This document shows, piece after piece, positions 15,148 to 24,348 of a stretch of DNA of 47,765 nucleotides. The translations under genes were made by a program, and so were the position numbers. How positions within the stretch are numbered: position 1 is the stretch's first letter; the number at the start of each line of letters is the position of its first letter. Under the pieces are notes generated by a model, which did not search any database, was not told the origin of the DNA, and saw only the letters and a list, made by a program, of their open reading frames with translations. Source of the DNA: an uncultured Oscillospiraceae bacterium (GTDB taxonomy: Bacteria; Bacillota; Clostridia; Oscillospirales; Oscillospiraceae); contig CAJUEU010000012.1 of the NCBI GenBank assembly GCA_910585735.1, positions 1 to 47,765 on the forward strand, given 5' to 3'.

Positions 15148-16602
15148 TTATCCCCCAGGGAGCAGGGGCGGAGCCTCCTCAGGGGTAGGCTCGGGGGTGG
15201 GTTCTACAGGGGGTTCCGGGGTATTTTCCACAGGGGGCTCGCTCTCGGGCGAAGGCTCCGGGGAGGATCCCGCCGGAGTTTCGGTTGGCTTCGTGGCAGG
15301 GACCCCTGTGGGGGGCGCTGTGGGCCGGGTGGGGGGGACCACCGGGCCGGAGGGATCCCCCGAGGGAGCGGGAGACTCCCCAGGCGTCCCGCTTTCACCG
15401 GGGGCCGGCTCCTCGCTTTCCTCAGGCATGGGGGTAGAAGTCGGCTTGGGCGTCGGCCGCTGGACCATCTCAGTCTCCAGGTCCAGCTCCCAAAGCTCTA
15501 TATCCTCCAGATAGGGGTTAAACCGCTCATTGACCAGCTCTACCAGCTTTTCCCCATCGGGCAGCAGATGGCCGTCTCCCGCCGACTTGTTGGGCATAGT
15601 AATAAACTCCACATTTTCCATATCCAACCCGCCCACCGCCGACTTTGTAAAGTAGGTCAGAGCATTTACCGACAGGTCGGTATTCACGTTCTCCTGAAAA
15701 ATGGCGATATATTCCGTCAGGTTGCTCAGCAGCACTCCGGGCTCCAGACATTTTTTTACTACGGCCTTCATGAAGCCCTGCTGGGTACGGATCCGGCCCA
15801 GGTCTCCGTCAATGTAGCCGTTGGCCCCTTCTCGGAACCGAACTACCTGCATAGCCTTGTCTCCGTCCAAAAGCTGATACCCTTTGGAAACATGGATATG
15901 CAGGTCCTGAATGTTGTCGTCATAGTTCATGTTTCGGGGCACATCGTAATATACCCCGCCGATGGCGTCCACCAGCTCGCCGAAGGCCTTCCACTGGACG
16001 ATGGCGTAGTAATCCACCGGCACCCCGGTGAGCTCTCGGACCTCCTCCTTCAAGGTCTGGATACCATCCCCCGAAGCGCCGCCTCCCCAGTTGTAAACAG
16101 AGTTGAGAAGCATCCTCCGGCCGTTCCGCCGGATATAAGTGTCCCGGGGCAGACTCATTACGCTGACCGTCTGATTGGGCACGTCATAGGCCGCCAGCAT
16201 CATGGTGTCGGTCAGGCCGCCGCCAAACACGTCTTGTCCAACCAAAAGCACCGTATAAAACTGATCCTTTCGGTCGCTGCTCAGTTCCGGGTTTTCAATA
16301 AACTCTGGATTATCCGGGTCAAGAACGCCCTCAGAGGAGGGGCGGGGCGGGCGGGTATTCTCCGAGCCCTCGATCACCGGCGGCGCGGAAAACATCTGAA
16401 AGACCAGATAGCCCGCCACGATCATGGCGGCCACCACAGTCAGGGCCGTATAAGCGTAGAGGCCGATCCGTTTCTTTCCCACGATCTCAGGGAAAAACCA
16501 GGTTCCTTTCTTTTTCGTTCTTCCCCCGCCGGCAATTCTTTTGGGAGGAGCTGTCTTGGGCTTCCCCTCCGGCCCGTCGGGCTTTTCATAAAATTGGCTC
16601 AT
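15148..16602 (-). CDS. LytR-CpsA-Psr family cell-wall ligase
   Basis: A membrane-anchored enzyme that transfers wall polymers from undecaprenyl carriers to peptidoglycan. The 484 residues comprise a basic cytosolic N terminus (1-46), one membrane helix (about 48-70), the extracellular LCP domain (about 110-375) with LLVGQDV, LTDTMMLAAYD, SLPRDTYI and the conserved arginines of RFREGANGYIDGDLGRIRTQQ, and a Pro/Thr/Glu/Ser-rich tail (about 387-484) that probably spans the wall. It lies between nadD-yqeK (three-base gap) and rsfS. The tail is low-complexity and likely varies in length between strains. Confidence 0.94.
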   Translation of the reverse strand: MSQFYEKPDGPEGKPKTAPPKRIAGGGRTKKKGTWFFPEIVGKKRIGLYAYTALTVVAAMIVAGYLVFQMFSAPPVIEGSENTRPPRPSSEGVLDPDNPEFIENPELSSDRKDQFYTVLLVGQDVFGGGLTDTMMLAAYDVPNQTVSVMSLPRDTYIRRNGRRMLLNSVYNWGGGASGDGIQTLKEEVRELTGVPVDYYAIVQWKAFGELVDAIGGVYYDVPRNMNYDDNIQDLHIHVSKGYQLLDGDKAMQVVRFREGANGYIDGDLGRIRTQQGFMKAVVKKCLEPGVLLSNLTEYIAIFQENVNTDLSVNALTYFTKSAVGGLDMENVEFITMPNKSAGDGHLLPDGEKLVELVNERFNPYLEDIELWELDLETEMVQRPTPKPTSTPMPEESEEPAPGESGTPGESPAPSGDPSGPVVPPTRPTAPPTGVPATKPTETPAGSSPEPSPESEPPVENTPEPPVEPTPEPTPEEAPPLLPGG

Positions 16603-16605
16603 GCG

Positions 16606-17808
16606 TCAGTTTCCTTTCCCATATTGGATCAGCCAATCCAGGGCTCCCTGGGTGTCTCCATGGATCACGCAGCCCCGGCGTTTCAAATCCTCTATGCTCA
16701 TTCGCAGCCCCAGGGCCACCGCCCGGTCCAGGTCGGTGTAAGCCAGCTTCCGCAGCTTTTCCACCCCATCGAAGGCCCGGTTTGGTTCCATATAGTCAGC
16801 AATGTAAATGATTTTTTCCAGCAGGCTCATATCCGCCTTCCCTGTAGTATGCCACAGGATCGCCTGGCAGACAGCCTCCTTCTCCCCAAAGAGATGCCGC
16901 GCCAGCAGGGCCCCGGTCTTGGCGTGCAGGAGCTTTTCATTCTCCCGCTCCTGGGGATCCAAGGCCATGCCGTATGCTTCACAGCAGGCCAGGTGCTCCT
17001 CCCGGGTCCAGTATTTGGTGCAGTCGTGGAGGATCCCGGCCCGGCGGGCGCCGGTCTCATCCCCGCCCCAGCGGCGTGCCAGCTTCACCGCCTCCTCCTC
17101 CACACCCAGGATGTGAGCGTGACGCTTTGCGTAAACCATAGAAAGAGAGCAGGCACGCAGGTCACTGTCGCTGAGGGCTCGCAAATCGGCATGGGTGCCA
17201 TAAAGCTTATTGCGAAGAATATAGCCATATACAGCGGGGGGCAGATATTTTCTTCCTTCTCCCTCCGCCAGCATTTCCCTAATCTGTGTGGAGGAAACCG
17301 GGATGATCTGAGGAAGCTGGATCACAACCGATCTGGCCCCAAATGCCTTATCCAGATACTTTCCCTGTATCTCCAGCATCTCGCCCGTGTCCCGCTCGGT
17401 CCGGGCAAAGGCCGCCAAGTGGGCCAGGGAGCAGATCTCTTCCGGCCTTTTCCAATTCTGGAGGGTCAGAAACATATCAGCGCCCATCAGAAGCCAAAGC
17501 TCGTCCCCAGGATACCGCTCCCGGAATACCCGCAGGGTATCGGCGGTGTAGCTTTTCCCCTCCCGGCGCACCTCCAGGTCCGAAACTTCAATTTTCTCCC
17601 GCAGCAGGAGGGAATCGGCCGCCAGCTTCACCAACTCCAGCCGGGTTTGGGCCGGCGGAGCGTTCCGGGGCAGCTCCTTGTGGGGCGGGTCTCCCGCCGG
17701 CACAAAAATCAATCGGTCCAGACCCAAATGATCCATGGCGAATCGGGCCGAAACCAGGTGCCCCAGGTGGGGCGGGTTGAAGGTCCCCCCGTAAATTCCG
17801 ATTTTCAC
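16606..17808 (-). CDS. nadD: nicotinate-nucleotide adenylyltransferase fused to YqeK phosphohydrolase
   Basis: A 400-residue bifunctional protein. Residues 1-203 are NadD, which makes deamido-NAD from nicotinate mononucleotide and ATP: GGTFNPPHLGH (7-17) and the VSSTQIR signature (171-177). Residues 210-400 are a YqeK-type HD hydrolase, a family that splits Ap4A symmetrically: KRHAHILGV (H230), ILHDCTK (H261, D262), LLHAKTGA, ILWHTTGK and YIADYMEPNR. In most Firmicutes these are adjacent separate genes. The start is GTG 17808 after AAAGGGG, giving the normal NadD N terminus. It follows yhbY by 74 bases in the same operon. Confidence 0.95.
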   Translation of the reverse strand: MKIGIYGGTFNPPHLGHLVSARFAMDHLGLDRLIFVPAGDPPHKELPRNAPPAQTRLELVKLAADSLLLREKIEVSDLEVRREGKSYTADTLRVFRERYPGDELWLLMGADMFLTLQNWKRPEEICSLAHLAAFARTERDTGEMLEIQGKYLDKAFGARSVVIQLPQIIPVSSTQIREMLAEGEGRKYLPPAVYGYILRNKLYGTHADLRALSDSDLRACSLSMVYAKRHAHILGVEEEAVKLARRWGGDETGARRAGILHDCTKYWTREEHLACCEAYGMALDPQERENEKLLHAKTGALLARHLFGEKEAVCQAILWHTTGKADMSLLEKIIYIADYMEPNRAFDGVEKLRKLAYTDLDRAVALGLRMSIEDLKRRGCVIHGDTQGALDWLIQYGKGN

Positions 17809-17882
17809 GCAGATTTCCCCTTTCTCTTTGGGTCTTCTGATGTGGAATGAAATTTTACCGCAGTGAACAAGGGCCGGGCCCT

Positions 17883-18200
17883 TTATTTTTTCCGATTCGG
17901 GACCAAAACGATCCTGTCAGCTTTTTCCTTCTTATGGCTTTGACGATACAAAACAAATTTTGTTCCAATGACCTGGACCACCTCGGCCCGCACGGCGGGA
18001 GCCAAAGCGTCGGCTGCCTCCCGGGCGTTGAGGAGAGAGGTCTCCAGTACCCGGCACTTAATGAGCTCCCGGGCCTCCAGCGCCTCGTCCGCCTGTTGGA
18101 TCAGGTTCTCTCCGATGTCCCCCTTGCCGATGTGGAGAATAGGCTCCAAGGGATTTGCCATGGCCCGAAGTTGAGCCCGCTGCTTACTGGTGAGTTCCAT
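17883..18200 (-). CDS. yhbY: YhbY/CRM-domain RNA-binding protein
   Basis: A 105-residue ribosome-associated protein linked to late 50S assembly. It is a single CRM domain starting LTSKQRAQLRAMANPLEPIL with the GKGDIGENLIQQ loop and the terminal VIGTKFVLYR strand, followed by a basic tail. The start overlaps the end of rdgB by 17 bases, indicating translational coupling. Confidence 0.95.
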   Translation of the reverse strand: MELTSKQRAQLRAMANPLEPILHIGKGDIGENLIQQADEALEARELIKCRVLETSLLNAREAADALAPAVRAEVVQVIGTKFVLYRQSHKKEKADRIVLVPNRKK

Positions 18201-18783
18201 TCAGATATTTCTCCAATTCTACTTTGAATTTTTGCAGGGCCACCCCCCGGTGGGAGATCGCGTTCTTTTCGTCTGCGTCCATCTGGGCAAAGGTCTTTTT
18301 TGCCTCAGGCACCAGGAAGATGGGATCGTACCCAAAACCGTCCGCTCCCTGGGGAGAATAGGCGATCATGCCGGCGCACTCCCCTCTTGCCTCCACCTTG
18401 TCCCCATTGGGGAAAGCACAGCAGATACAGGAAACAAATTTGGCGCTTCGGTCCATCTGCCCGGAAAGGCCCTTGAGCACCAGCTCATACCGCTGTTTAT
18501 CATTGAGCCCCTCTCCGCCATAGCGGGCGGAATAGACCCCGGGGCCACCAGCCAGGGCAGTAACACAGAGCCCTGAGTCGTCGGCAATGGCGGGCAGACC
18601 GCTGGCCCGCATCACCGCGGTTGCCTTCAGGGCAGCGTTCTCCTCGAAGGTGGTTCCAGTCTCCTCCACCTCCACATCTACGCCCACCTGGGATTCCAGA
18701 ACTACCTCAATGCCCAGCCGGGACAGGATCGCCTCCAGCTCTGTCAGCTTGTGAGGGTTCTTACTGGCCAATACCATCTTCAT
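18184..18783 (-). CDS. rdgB: XTP/dITP diphosphatase (RdgB/HAM1)
   Basis: House-cleaning pyrophosphatase that hydrolyses dITP and XTP to monophosphates and keeps deaminated purines out of nucleic acids. It has 199 residues with VLASKNPHKLTELEAIL at the start, TGTTFEENAALKA, ADDSGLCVTALAGGPGVYSA, DGFGYDPIF and the terminal SHRGVALQK. It starts two bases after rph, the usual Firmicute order. Confidence 0.97.
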   Translation of the reverse strand: MKMVLASKNPHKLTELEAILSRLGIEVVLESQVGVDVEVEETGTTFEENAALKATAVMRASGLPAIADDSGLCVTALAGGPGVYSARYGGEGLNDKQRYELVLKGLSGQMDRSAKFVSCICCAFPNGDKVEARGECAGMIAYSPQGADGFGYDPIFLVPEAKKTFAQMDADEKNAISHRGVALQKFKVELEKYLNGTHQ

Positions 18784-18785
18784 CC

Positions 18786-19502
18786 TTATCCCTCCAGCAC
18801 TTTCTTTTGCAGCTCCATCAGCTCCCGAACACCTCCGGCGCAGAGGTCCACCAAGGCCCGCTGCTCATTCAGGGTAAAGGAGCGGCCTTCCCCGGTTCCC
18901 TGTAGCTCCACCAGCTCCCCTTTGTCTGTCATCACACAGTTCAGGTCCACCTGCGCGGAGGAATCCTCCTCATAGCAGAGGTCCAACAGCAGCGCATCCT
19001 CCACAATGCCCGCCGACACGGCGGCCACCTGGCCCACCAGAGGAGTTTCATCCAGCAGTCCATCGGCCAGCAGCTTCTTTACCGCCAGGGCAAGAGCCAC
19101 ATACCCCCCGGTAACGCTGGCAGTACGGGTTCCCCCGTCCCCCTGCAAAACATCGCAGTCAATGGTAACCGTGCGGTCCCCCAGCTTGGCCATATCCACA
19201 CAGGCCCGGAGGGAACGGCCCACCAAGCGCTGTATCTCAGCGGAGCGGGGGGAGAGCTTCAGCTTGGAAATATCCCGGCGGGAGCGCTCCCGGTTGGCCC
19301 GGGGCAGCATGGAATATTCGGCAGTGACCCAACCCGTGCCTTCGGGCACATGACGGGGCGCCCCCTCCTCCACGCTGGCGCAGCAGAGCACGTGGGTGTT
19401 TCCGCAGCGGATCAGGCAGGAGCCCTCGGCAAATTTGTTGATCCCGGGAATGATCTCCACCGCCCGGAGCTGGTCGTTTCTTCTTCCGTCAATACGGGAC
19501 AT
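18786..19502 (-). CDS. rph: ribonuclease PH
   Basis: Phosphate-dependent 3'-exoribonuclease that trims tRNA precursors. It has 238 residues with RNDQLRAVEI, GTGWVTAEYSMLPRAN, the phosphate-binding SRRDIS-type segment, TIDCDVLQGDGGTRTASVTG and the DLCYEEDSSAQVDLN block. ATG 19502 (MSRIDGRRND) is preferred over ATG 19526 because GAGGTAATC lies seven or so bases before it and it gives the standard N terminus. It lies 60 bases after ftsY in the same operon. Confidence 0.96.
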   Translation of the reverse strand: MSRIDGRRNDQLRAVEIIPGINKFAEGSCLIRCGNTHVLCCASVEEGAPRHVPEGTGWVTAEYSMLPRANRERSRRDISKLKLSPRSAEIQRLVGRSLRACVDMAKLGDRTVTIDCDVLQGDGGTRTASVTGGYVALALAVKKLLADGLLDETPLVGQVAAVSAGIVEDALLLDLCYEEDSSAQVDLNCVMTDKGELVELQGTGEGRSFTLNEQRALVDLCAGGVRELMELQKKVLEG

Positions 19503-19562
19503 ATTGATTACCTCGATCCTATCCATTTGATTTTATCCGGCGGATCACATCCGCCCAGTCCG

Positions 19563-20468
19563 TCATTCCCCTAACAGAGCATCTACAAAGGCCTCTCCCT
19601 CAAAGGGCATCAGGTCGTCTACGCCCTCGCCCACGCCGATGAACTTCACCGGCACGCCCAGCTCCCGGGAGATGGCGATGACGATACCTCCCTTGGCGGT
19701 GCCGTCCAGCTTCGTGAGGATCACACCAGTGAGCCCAGCGGACTCCATGAACTGCTTGGCCTGGATGAGGCCGTTCTGCCCGGTGGTGGCGTCCAGTACC
19801 AGCAGGGTCTCCCGGCTCACATCAGGACATTCCCGGTCAATGACCCGGGATATCTTATTCAGCTCGTTCATCAGGTTCTGCTTGTTGTGGAGCCGTCCGG
19901 CAGTGTCCACCAGCACCGCGTCGGCCTTTCGGGCCTTGGCGGCGGTAAGGGCGTCAAAAACCACGGCGGCCGGGTCGGCCCCCTCGTGCTGCTTCACGAT
20001 CTCCACCCCCGAACGCTCCGACCAGATGGTGAGCTGGTCGGCAGCGGCGGCCCGGAAGGTATCCCCGGCGCAGAGAAGGACCCGCTTACCCTCCCCCTTC
20101 AGCCGGGCGGCAAGCTTGCCGATGGTAGTGGTCTTGCCCACCCCATTCACCCCAATGAAAAGGCAAACGGCAGGCTTGCGCTCCATGTCGATCTGGGGAA
20201 GGCCGATGTTCATCAGCCCCACCAGAATGTCCTTGAGCATCTCCCGGGCCTGGGCGGCCTCCTTCACCCCGTCCAGCTTGCACCGGCGGCGGAGCTCTCC
20301 ACTCACCTCCAGGGCGGCATCCACCCCCATGTCGGAGAGGATCAGAGTCTCCTCCAGCAAGTCGTAAAAGTCATCGTCCAGCTCCCCGGCGAAAAGCTGG
20401 CTAAATGAATGGCCAATATTCTCCTTGGTACGGGACAAGCCCTGTTTGATCTTTTCAAAAAAGCCCAT
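19563..20468 (-). CDS. ftsY: signal recognition particle receptor FtsY
   Basis: SRP-family GTPase that docks ribosome-nascent-chain complexes at the membrane. It has 301 residues and lacks the long acidic A domain, as in many Gram-positives. The NG domain is complete: helical N domain (20-95), G1 GVNGVGKTTT (106-115), DTAGR, and TKLDGTAKGG near residue 255. AAAAGGGGC precedes ATG 20468. It follows smc, with an odd 150-bp gap that holds a second copy of the smc tail. Confidence 0.97.
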   Translation of the reverse strand: MGFFEKIKQGLSRTKENIGHSFSQLFAGELDDDFYDLLEETLILSDMGVDAALEVSGELRRRCKLDGVKEAAQAREMLKDILVGLMNIGLPQIDMERKPAVCLFIGVNGVGKTTTIGKLAARLKGEGKRVLLCAGDTFRAAAADQLTIWSERSGVEIVKQHEGADPAAVVFDALTAAKARKADAVLVDTAGRLHNKQNLMNELNKISRVIDRECPDVSRETLLVLDATTGQNGLIQAKQFMESAGLTGVILTKLDGTAKGGIVIAISRELGVPVKFIGVGEGVDDLMPFEGEAFVDALLGE

Positions 20469-20481
20469 AATTTTGCCCCTT

Positions 20482-20514
20482 TTACTTAATATTCAATTCC
20501 TTCTCCACATCATT
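20482..20514 (-). pseudogene. duplicated 3' tail of smc (10 codons and stop)
   Basis: Thirty-three bases that encode the same NDVEKELNIK-stop as the end of smc at 20620-20652, 138 bp away. 28 of 33 bases match and all five differences fall on third codon positions (the stop is TAA instead of TAG). The homology ends at the Asn codon. It is not in frame with any start and is not a gene now. The pattern looks like an attachment-site scar: an element that replaced the gene end with its own version and then decayed, leaving the original tail behind. Confidence 0.7.
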
Positions 20515-20570
20515 TCGTCGGGACAAGCGCCATATCCTTCGCCCCGGCCCGCGGACCAGGGCTCAGTCAT
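20493..20570 (-). CDS. possible 25-residue peptide between smc and ftsY
   Basis: ATG 20570 is preceded by GGAGGAGGG nine bases away and opens 25 codons rich in Gly, Trp and Arg with one Cys, ending MMWRRN in a different frame from the smc-tail copy that it overlaps. It would be read on the smc-ftsY transcript. No relatives are recognised; the good ribosome site is the only support, so it may be spurious. Confidence 0.25.
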   Translation of the reverse strand: MTEPWSAGRGEGYGACPDEMMWRRN

Positions 20571-20619
20571 TTTGCTGTCCCTCCTCCCCCCACAAAACCT
20601 CACGGCTTTGCGGGGACCC

Positions 20620-23600
20620 CTATTTAATGTTCAACTCTTTCTCCACATCATTGAGATTGATAGTCAATACTCTTGTAACACCCTGCTCCTGCATGGTGAC
20701 GCCGTAGAGGGTGTCGGCCTCCTCCATGGTGCCCCGGCGGTGGGTGATGACGATAAACTGGGTGTTATCCGCCATCCCTCGCATGTACCGGGCAAACCGG
20801 GTCACGTTTGCGTCGTCCAAGGCCGCTTCGATCTCGTCCATCACCACGAAGGGAGTGGGCCGGACCTTTAAAATGGCGAAGTAGAGGGCGATGGCCACAA
20901 AGGCCTTCTCGCCGCCTGAGAGGAGGGTGATGATCTTCAGGCTCTTCCCTGGGGGCTGGACCTTGATCTCAATGCCGCAGTTCAGGATGTCTTCCGGGTC
21001 CTCCAGCTCCAGGGTAGCCTTGCCGCCGCCAAAGAGCTCCAGAAAGGTGCCCTGGAAGGCCTCGTTGATCTTGGTGAATTGCTCGGCAAAGATATGCTCC
21101 ATCTCCCCGGTGACCTCGGCAATGATCTTCAAAAGCTCGCTTTTTGCCTTCTGCACATCGTCCCGCTGATCGGTAAAATAGGTATACCGCTCGTTTACCC
21201 TCTGGAATTCGTCAATGGCATCCAGATTGATGTTGCCCAAATTGGAGATGGACCGCTTCAGATCTCCCACCCGGCGTTGGGCCTTGGGGACGCTTTCCAG
21301 CTCTACCCGTTGGGCCTTGGCCGCCTCGTGGGTAAGCTCGTAGGTCTCCCACAGCCGGTCCAGGATCTGCTTTTCCTCCATCTCGGCGGTGGTCTTTTTC
21401 TGCTCCAGGACCGAGACCTCCCGCTCCATCATCAAAAGCTCGTTGTTCTTGTCCCGGCTGGCCTTGTCCGCCCGGGTACGCTCCCCTTCCAGCTCCAGAC
21501 GTTCCTTGTTGAGCCGGGCTACCGCCTCGCTCCGCTGGTCGTTCTCCGCCTTGATGTTCAGAAGCCGAGCCTCCTTGTCCCGGATGGCGGCGTTCAGCTC
21601 CTCATTCTGAACCTTCAGCTCCTCAATGCGCCGGGCACGGTCCTCCCGGTCCCCAGCCATATCCTGACGCAGGTCCTCCAGCTCCCGGAGGGACTGGCGG
21701 GCCGCCAGAGTCTCGGCCTCCAGCGCCGCCTTCTGGGCTCCCAGAAGGGCGATCTCGGCACTCACCGCCTCTCCCTTCTGCCTGGCCTCATTCTGGCCCT
21801 GGGCTTTGGCCTCGGCCTCGGCCCGGAGGGCGGCGGCTGAGCCCTCCAGCTCCTCAATACGCTTGCGGGCGTTGGCGGTGTCCTCCTCAGTACGCTGGGC
21901 CCGCTGAGAGAGTTGGGAAAGCTCGTTCTTACAATCCTCCTGCTGACGCTCCAGGTCGGCCACAGCCTGAGTCAGATGGCCCACCCGCTCCTCCAGCTTC
22001 AGAATGTCGTCCTCATGCGTCCGCTGCTGCGCCTGGGCGGTCTCCATCTCATACTGTGCCCCGGTGACCTCCCGGCGGGCTTCGTCCCGTTCCTTCTGGG
22101 CGGCGGAAAGCTTGGCCTCAATGTCCTCCTTCTGCTCCCGAAGCCGCTCCAGCTCCCCCTGCCGGGAAAGGATGCCCGCCGTCTTGGAGGTGGAACCGCC
22201 TGTCATAGAGCCGCCGGGATTGAGCACCTGGCCGTCCAGAGTGACGATTTTCAGCTTGTGGTGGTACTTCCGGGCCATGGCAATGGCCGAGTCCATATCC
22301 TCCGCGATCACAGTCCGGCCCAACAGGCTGGAAAAAACCTTCTCAAATTTCTTCTCACAGGAGATGAGCTCGTCGCCCAGCCCCACAAAGCCGGGCTCGT
22401 CCACCACGCCGGTTTCCTTGAACTCGGAGGGCTGAACGGCGTCCAGAGGCAGGAAGGTACACCTGCCCCCATCCCGGCGTTTCAAATATTGGATCGCGGC
22501 CTTGCCGTCCTCCTCCCGTTCCACTACGATATTCTGCATGGCGGAGCCCAGAGCGGTCTCAATGGCCACTGTATAAGCGCTCTCCACCCGGAGAAGCCCG
22601 GCCACTGGGCCCAGAATGCCCTTCATCTGGCCCCGCTCGGACTCTCCCATCACCATTTTCACCGCCTTGGAATAACCCTCAAAGAGCTTTTCCATCTCGG
22701 AGAGCATATGGATCCGGGACTGGAGGGTATTTTCCTCCATCTGGAGCTTTACGTATTTCTCCTCGGTCTCTTGGGCCTTCTTGTTCCGGCTGGAAAGCCG
22801 AAGAGCATAGCCATTGATGATATTCTTGATGGAATCCCGGTCCTCCCTGGCCTGCTCCAGTTCCTTCCCGGCCTCTTTGACCTCGTCCCGGGCGGCCTCC
22901 AACCGCTCCTCCCCGGCGGAAAGCTCCTGGCGGAGACTGCTGTCCCGGTCCAGCACCTCCTGAGCCGCGGCAGCCAACGCGGACAGCAGCGCCTTGGCCT
23001 CGGCGGCCGAAGCGGTCTCTACCGCTTCCTTCTGCCGCAGAGCCTCCATCTCCTGGGCCAGGGTACCAGCGCTCTTGCCCAACTCATCTGCCTGAGCCTG
23101 CTTTTGGGCAATTTGGGCCTCCAGAGCCTCGCTTTCGGCCTGGATGGCCTCCAGCCGCTCCCGGCGCTGGGTGATCTGTCCCTCAATGGATCCGGCCCGG
23201 CCCGCCTGGGCCTCCAGCTCCCGCTGGAGTCGGTCGGTATTTTCCAGGTTGTTCTGGATATTGGTCTTGATGACCGCAATGGCGCTCTCGCACTCGTTGG
23301 CGTCGGCCTGCCGCCGCTGGATCTCGAATCGGACCCCCTCGGCATCCAGCTCCTTCTGCCGCATCTGCTGGGCAATGGTCTCGGCGGCGGCATACAGCCG
23401 CTCCACCTCGGCCTGGGCCTCGGCCTTCTGCCGGACGGCGTTTTCGTAATCCGACTGGATCTTGATGTTCCCCGTTCGGATCCGGTCCAGCTGCTCCATC
23501 CACAGGGAGATCTCCAAGCCCCGCAGCTCATCCCGGAGGATCAGGTATTTCTTGGCCTTTTCGGCAGACTGGCGCAGGGGCTCCACCTGGAGCTCCAACT

Positions 23601-24192
23601 CGTCGATCTTGTCGTTGACCCGTACCAGATTCTCCTCCGTGCGCTCCAGCTTCCGCTCAGCCTCCTCCTTGCGGTGGCGATACCGGGAAATGCCCGCCGC
23701 CTCCTCAAAGATCTCCCGCCGGTCCTCGCTGCGGATGGACAGGATCTCGTCGATCTTACCCTGGCCGATAATGGAGTAGCCCTCCCGGCCCAGGCCGGTG
23801 TCCATAAAAAGCTCGTTCACGTCCTTGAGCCGCACGGAACGCCGGTTGATGTAATATTCGCTCTCCCCCGAGCGGTAATACCGCCGGGTGACCATGACCT
23901 CGCTCTCCTCCACGTTGGGAAAAATATGTTCCGTGTTGTCCAGCACAAGAGAGACCTCGGCAAAGCCCACCTGCTTACGCTTGGCGGTACCGCCGAAGAT
24001 CACGTCCTCCATCTTGCCACCCCGCAGAGCCCGGGTGGATTGCTCCCCCATGACCCAGCGGATGGCGTCTGAAATATTGGATTTTCCGGAGCCGTTGGGG
24101 CCCACAATGGCCGTAATATCTTCTCCAAAGGACAGAACGGTCTTATCCGGGAAGCTCTTAAAGCCCTGAATTTCCAGTCTTCGCAGGTACAA
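20620..24192 (-). CDS. smc: chromosome segregation ATPase SMC
   Basis: The 1190-residue core of the SMC-ScpAB condensin. N-terminal ATPase half has Walker A GPNGSGKSN (31-39) and the Q-loop. Long coiled coils (about 170-500 and 670-1020) flank the hinge (about 515-665, with the GGSMTGGS glycine motif). The C-terminal half has the signature LLSGGEKAF and Walker B VVMDEIEAALDD. Start is TTG 24192 with AAAGGAGGAAG before it, giving the standard MYLRRLEIQGFKSF N terminus. It is the first gene of a leftward operon running to rsfS. In most Firmicutes rnc precedes smc; here rnc is 10 kb away. Confidence 0.98.
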   Translation of the reverse strand: MYLRRLEIQGFKSFPDKTVLSFGEDITAIVGPNGSGKSNISDAIRWVMGEQSTRALRGGKMEDVIFGGTAKRKQVGFAEVSLVLDNTEHIFPNVEESEVMVTRRYYRSGESEYYINRRSVRLKDVNELFMDTGLGREGYSIIGQGKIDEILSIRSEDRREIFEEAAGISRYRHRKEEAERKLERTEENLVRVNDKIDELELQVEPLRQSAEKAKKYLILRDELRGLEISLWMEQLDRIRTGNIKIQSDYENAVRQKAEAQAEVERLYAAAETIAQQMRQKELDAEGVRFEIQRRQADANECESAIAVIKTNIQNNLENTDRLQRELEAQAGRAGSIEGQITQRRERLEAIQAESEALEAQIAQKQAQADELGKSAGTLAQEMEALRQKEAVETASAAEAKALLSALAAAAQEVLDRDSSLRQELSAGEERLEAARDEVKEAGKELEQAREDRDSIKNIINGYALRLSSRNKKAQETEEKYVKLQMEENTLQSRIHMLSEMEKLFEGYSKAVKMVMGESERGQMKGILGPVAGLLRVESAYTVAIETALGSAMQNIVVEREEDGKAAIQYLKRRDGGRCTFLPLDAVQPSEFKETGVVDEPGFVGLGDELISCEKKFEKVFSSLLGRTVIAEDMDSAIAMARKYHHKLKIVTLDGQVLNPGGSMTGGSTSKTAGILSRQGELERLREQKEDIEAKLSAAQKERDEARREVTGAQYEMETAQAQQRTHEDDILKLEERVGHLTQAVADLERQQEDCKNELSQLSQRAQRTEEDTANARKRIEELEGSAAALRAEAEAKAQGQNEARQKGEAVSAEIALLGAQKAALEAETLAARQSLRELEDLRQDMAGDREDRARRIEELKVQNEELNAAIRDKEARLLNIKAENDQRSEAVARLNKERLELEGERTRADKASRDKNNELLMMEREVSVLEQKKTTAEMEEKQILDRLWETYELTHEAAKAQRVELESVPKAQRRVGDLKRSISNLGNINLDAIDEFQRVNERYTYFTDQRDDVQKAKSELLKIIAEVTGEMEHIFAEQFTKINEAFQGTFLELFGGGKATLELEDPEDILNCGIEIKVQPPGKSLKIITLLSGGEKAFVAIALYFAILKVRPTPFVVMDEIEAALDDANVTRFARYMRGMADNTQFIVITHRRGTMEEADTLYGVTMQEQGVTRVLTINLNDVEKELNIK

Positions 24193-24239
24193 AACGCTTC
24201 CTCCTTTCCCGGAAAAGTAAAAAAGTCTATAGATGATTT

Positions 24240-24268
24240 ATTATACCAATTTTTTCTCCACTTTGCAA
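24240..24268 (-). promoter_or_regulatory. promoter of the smc operon
   Basis: On the minus strand TTGCAA (24268-24263), 17 bases, TATAAT (24245-24240), about 48 bases before the smc start. Confidence 0.85.
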
Positions 24269-24348
24269 ATCCTTTTTCCCTGCTGAAATCGAAGAAAATC
24301 CGTCCGTTCGTCCCCTTGTTTTATACAGTTTTTCCCATCCAGGCCGGG

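Noticed and set aside
15121..17850. Very long open frame (about 900 codons) on the plus strand
   Set aside because: It is antisense to the LCP and nadD-yqeK genes, which have clear motifs; long shadow frames are common in GC-rich DNA, and its product is low-complexity without any domain.
21913..24072. 719-codon plus-strand frame opposite smc
   Set aside because: Leucine/glycine/proline-rich shadow of the smc coiled-coil codons; smc itself is certain.
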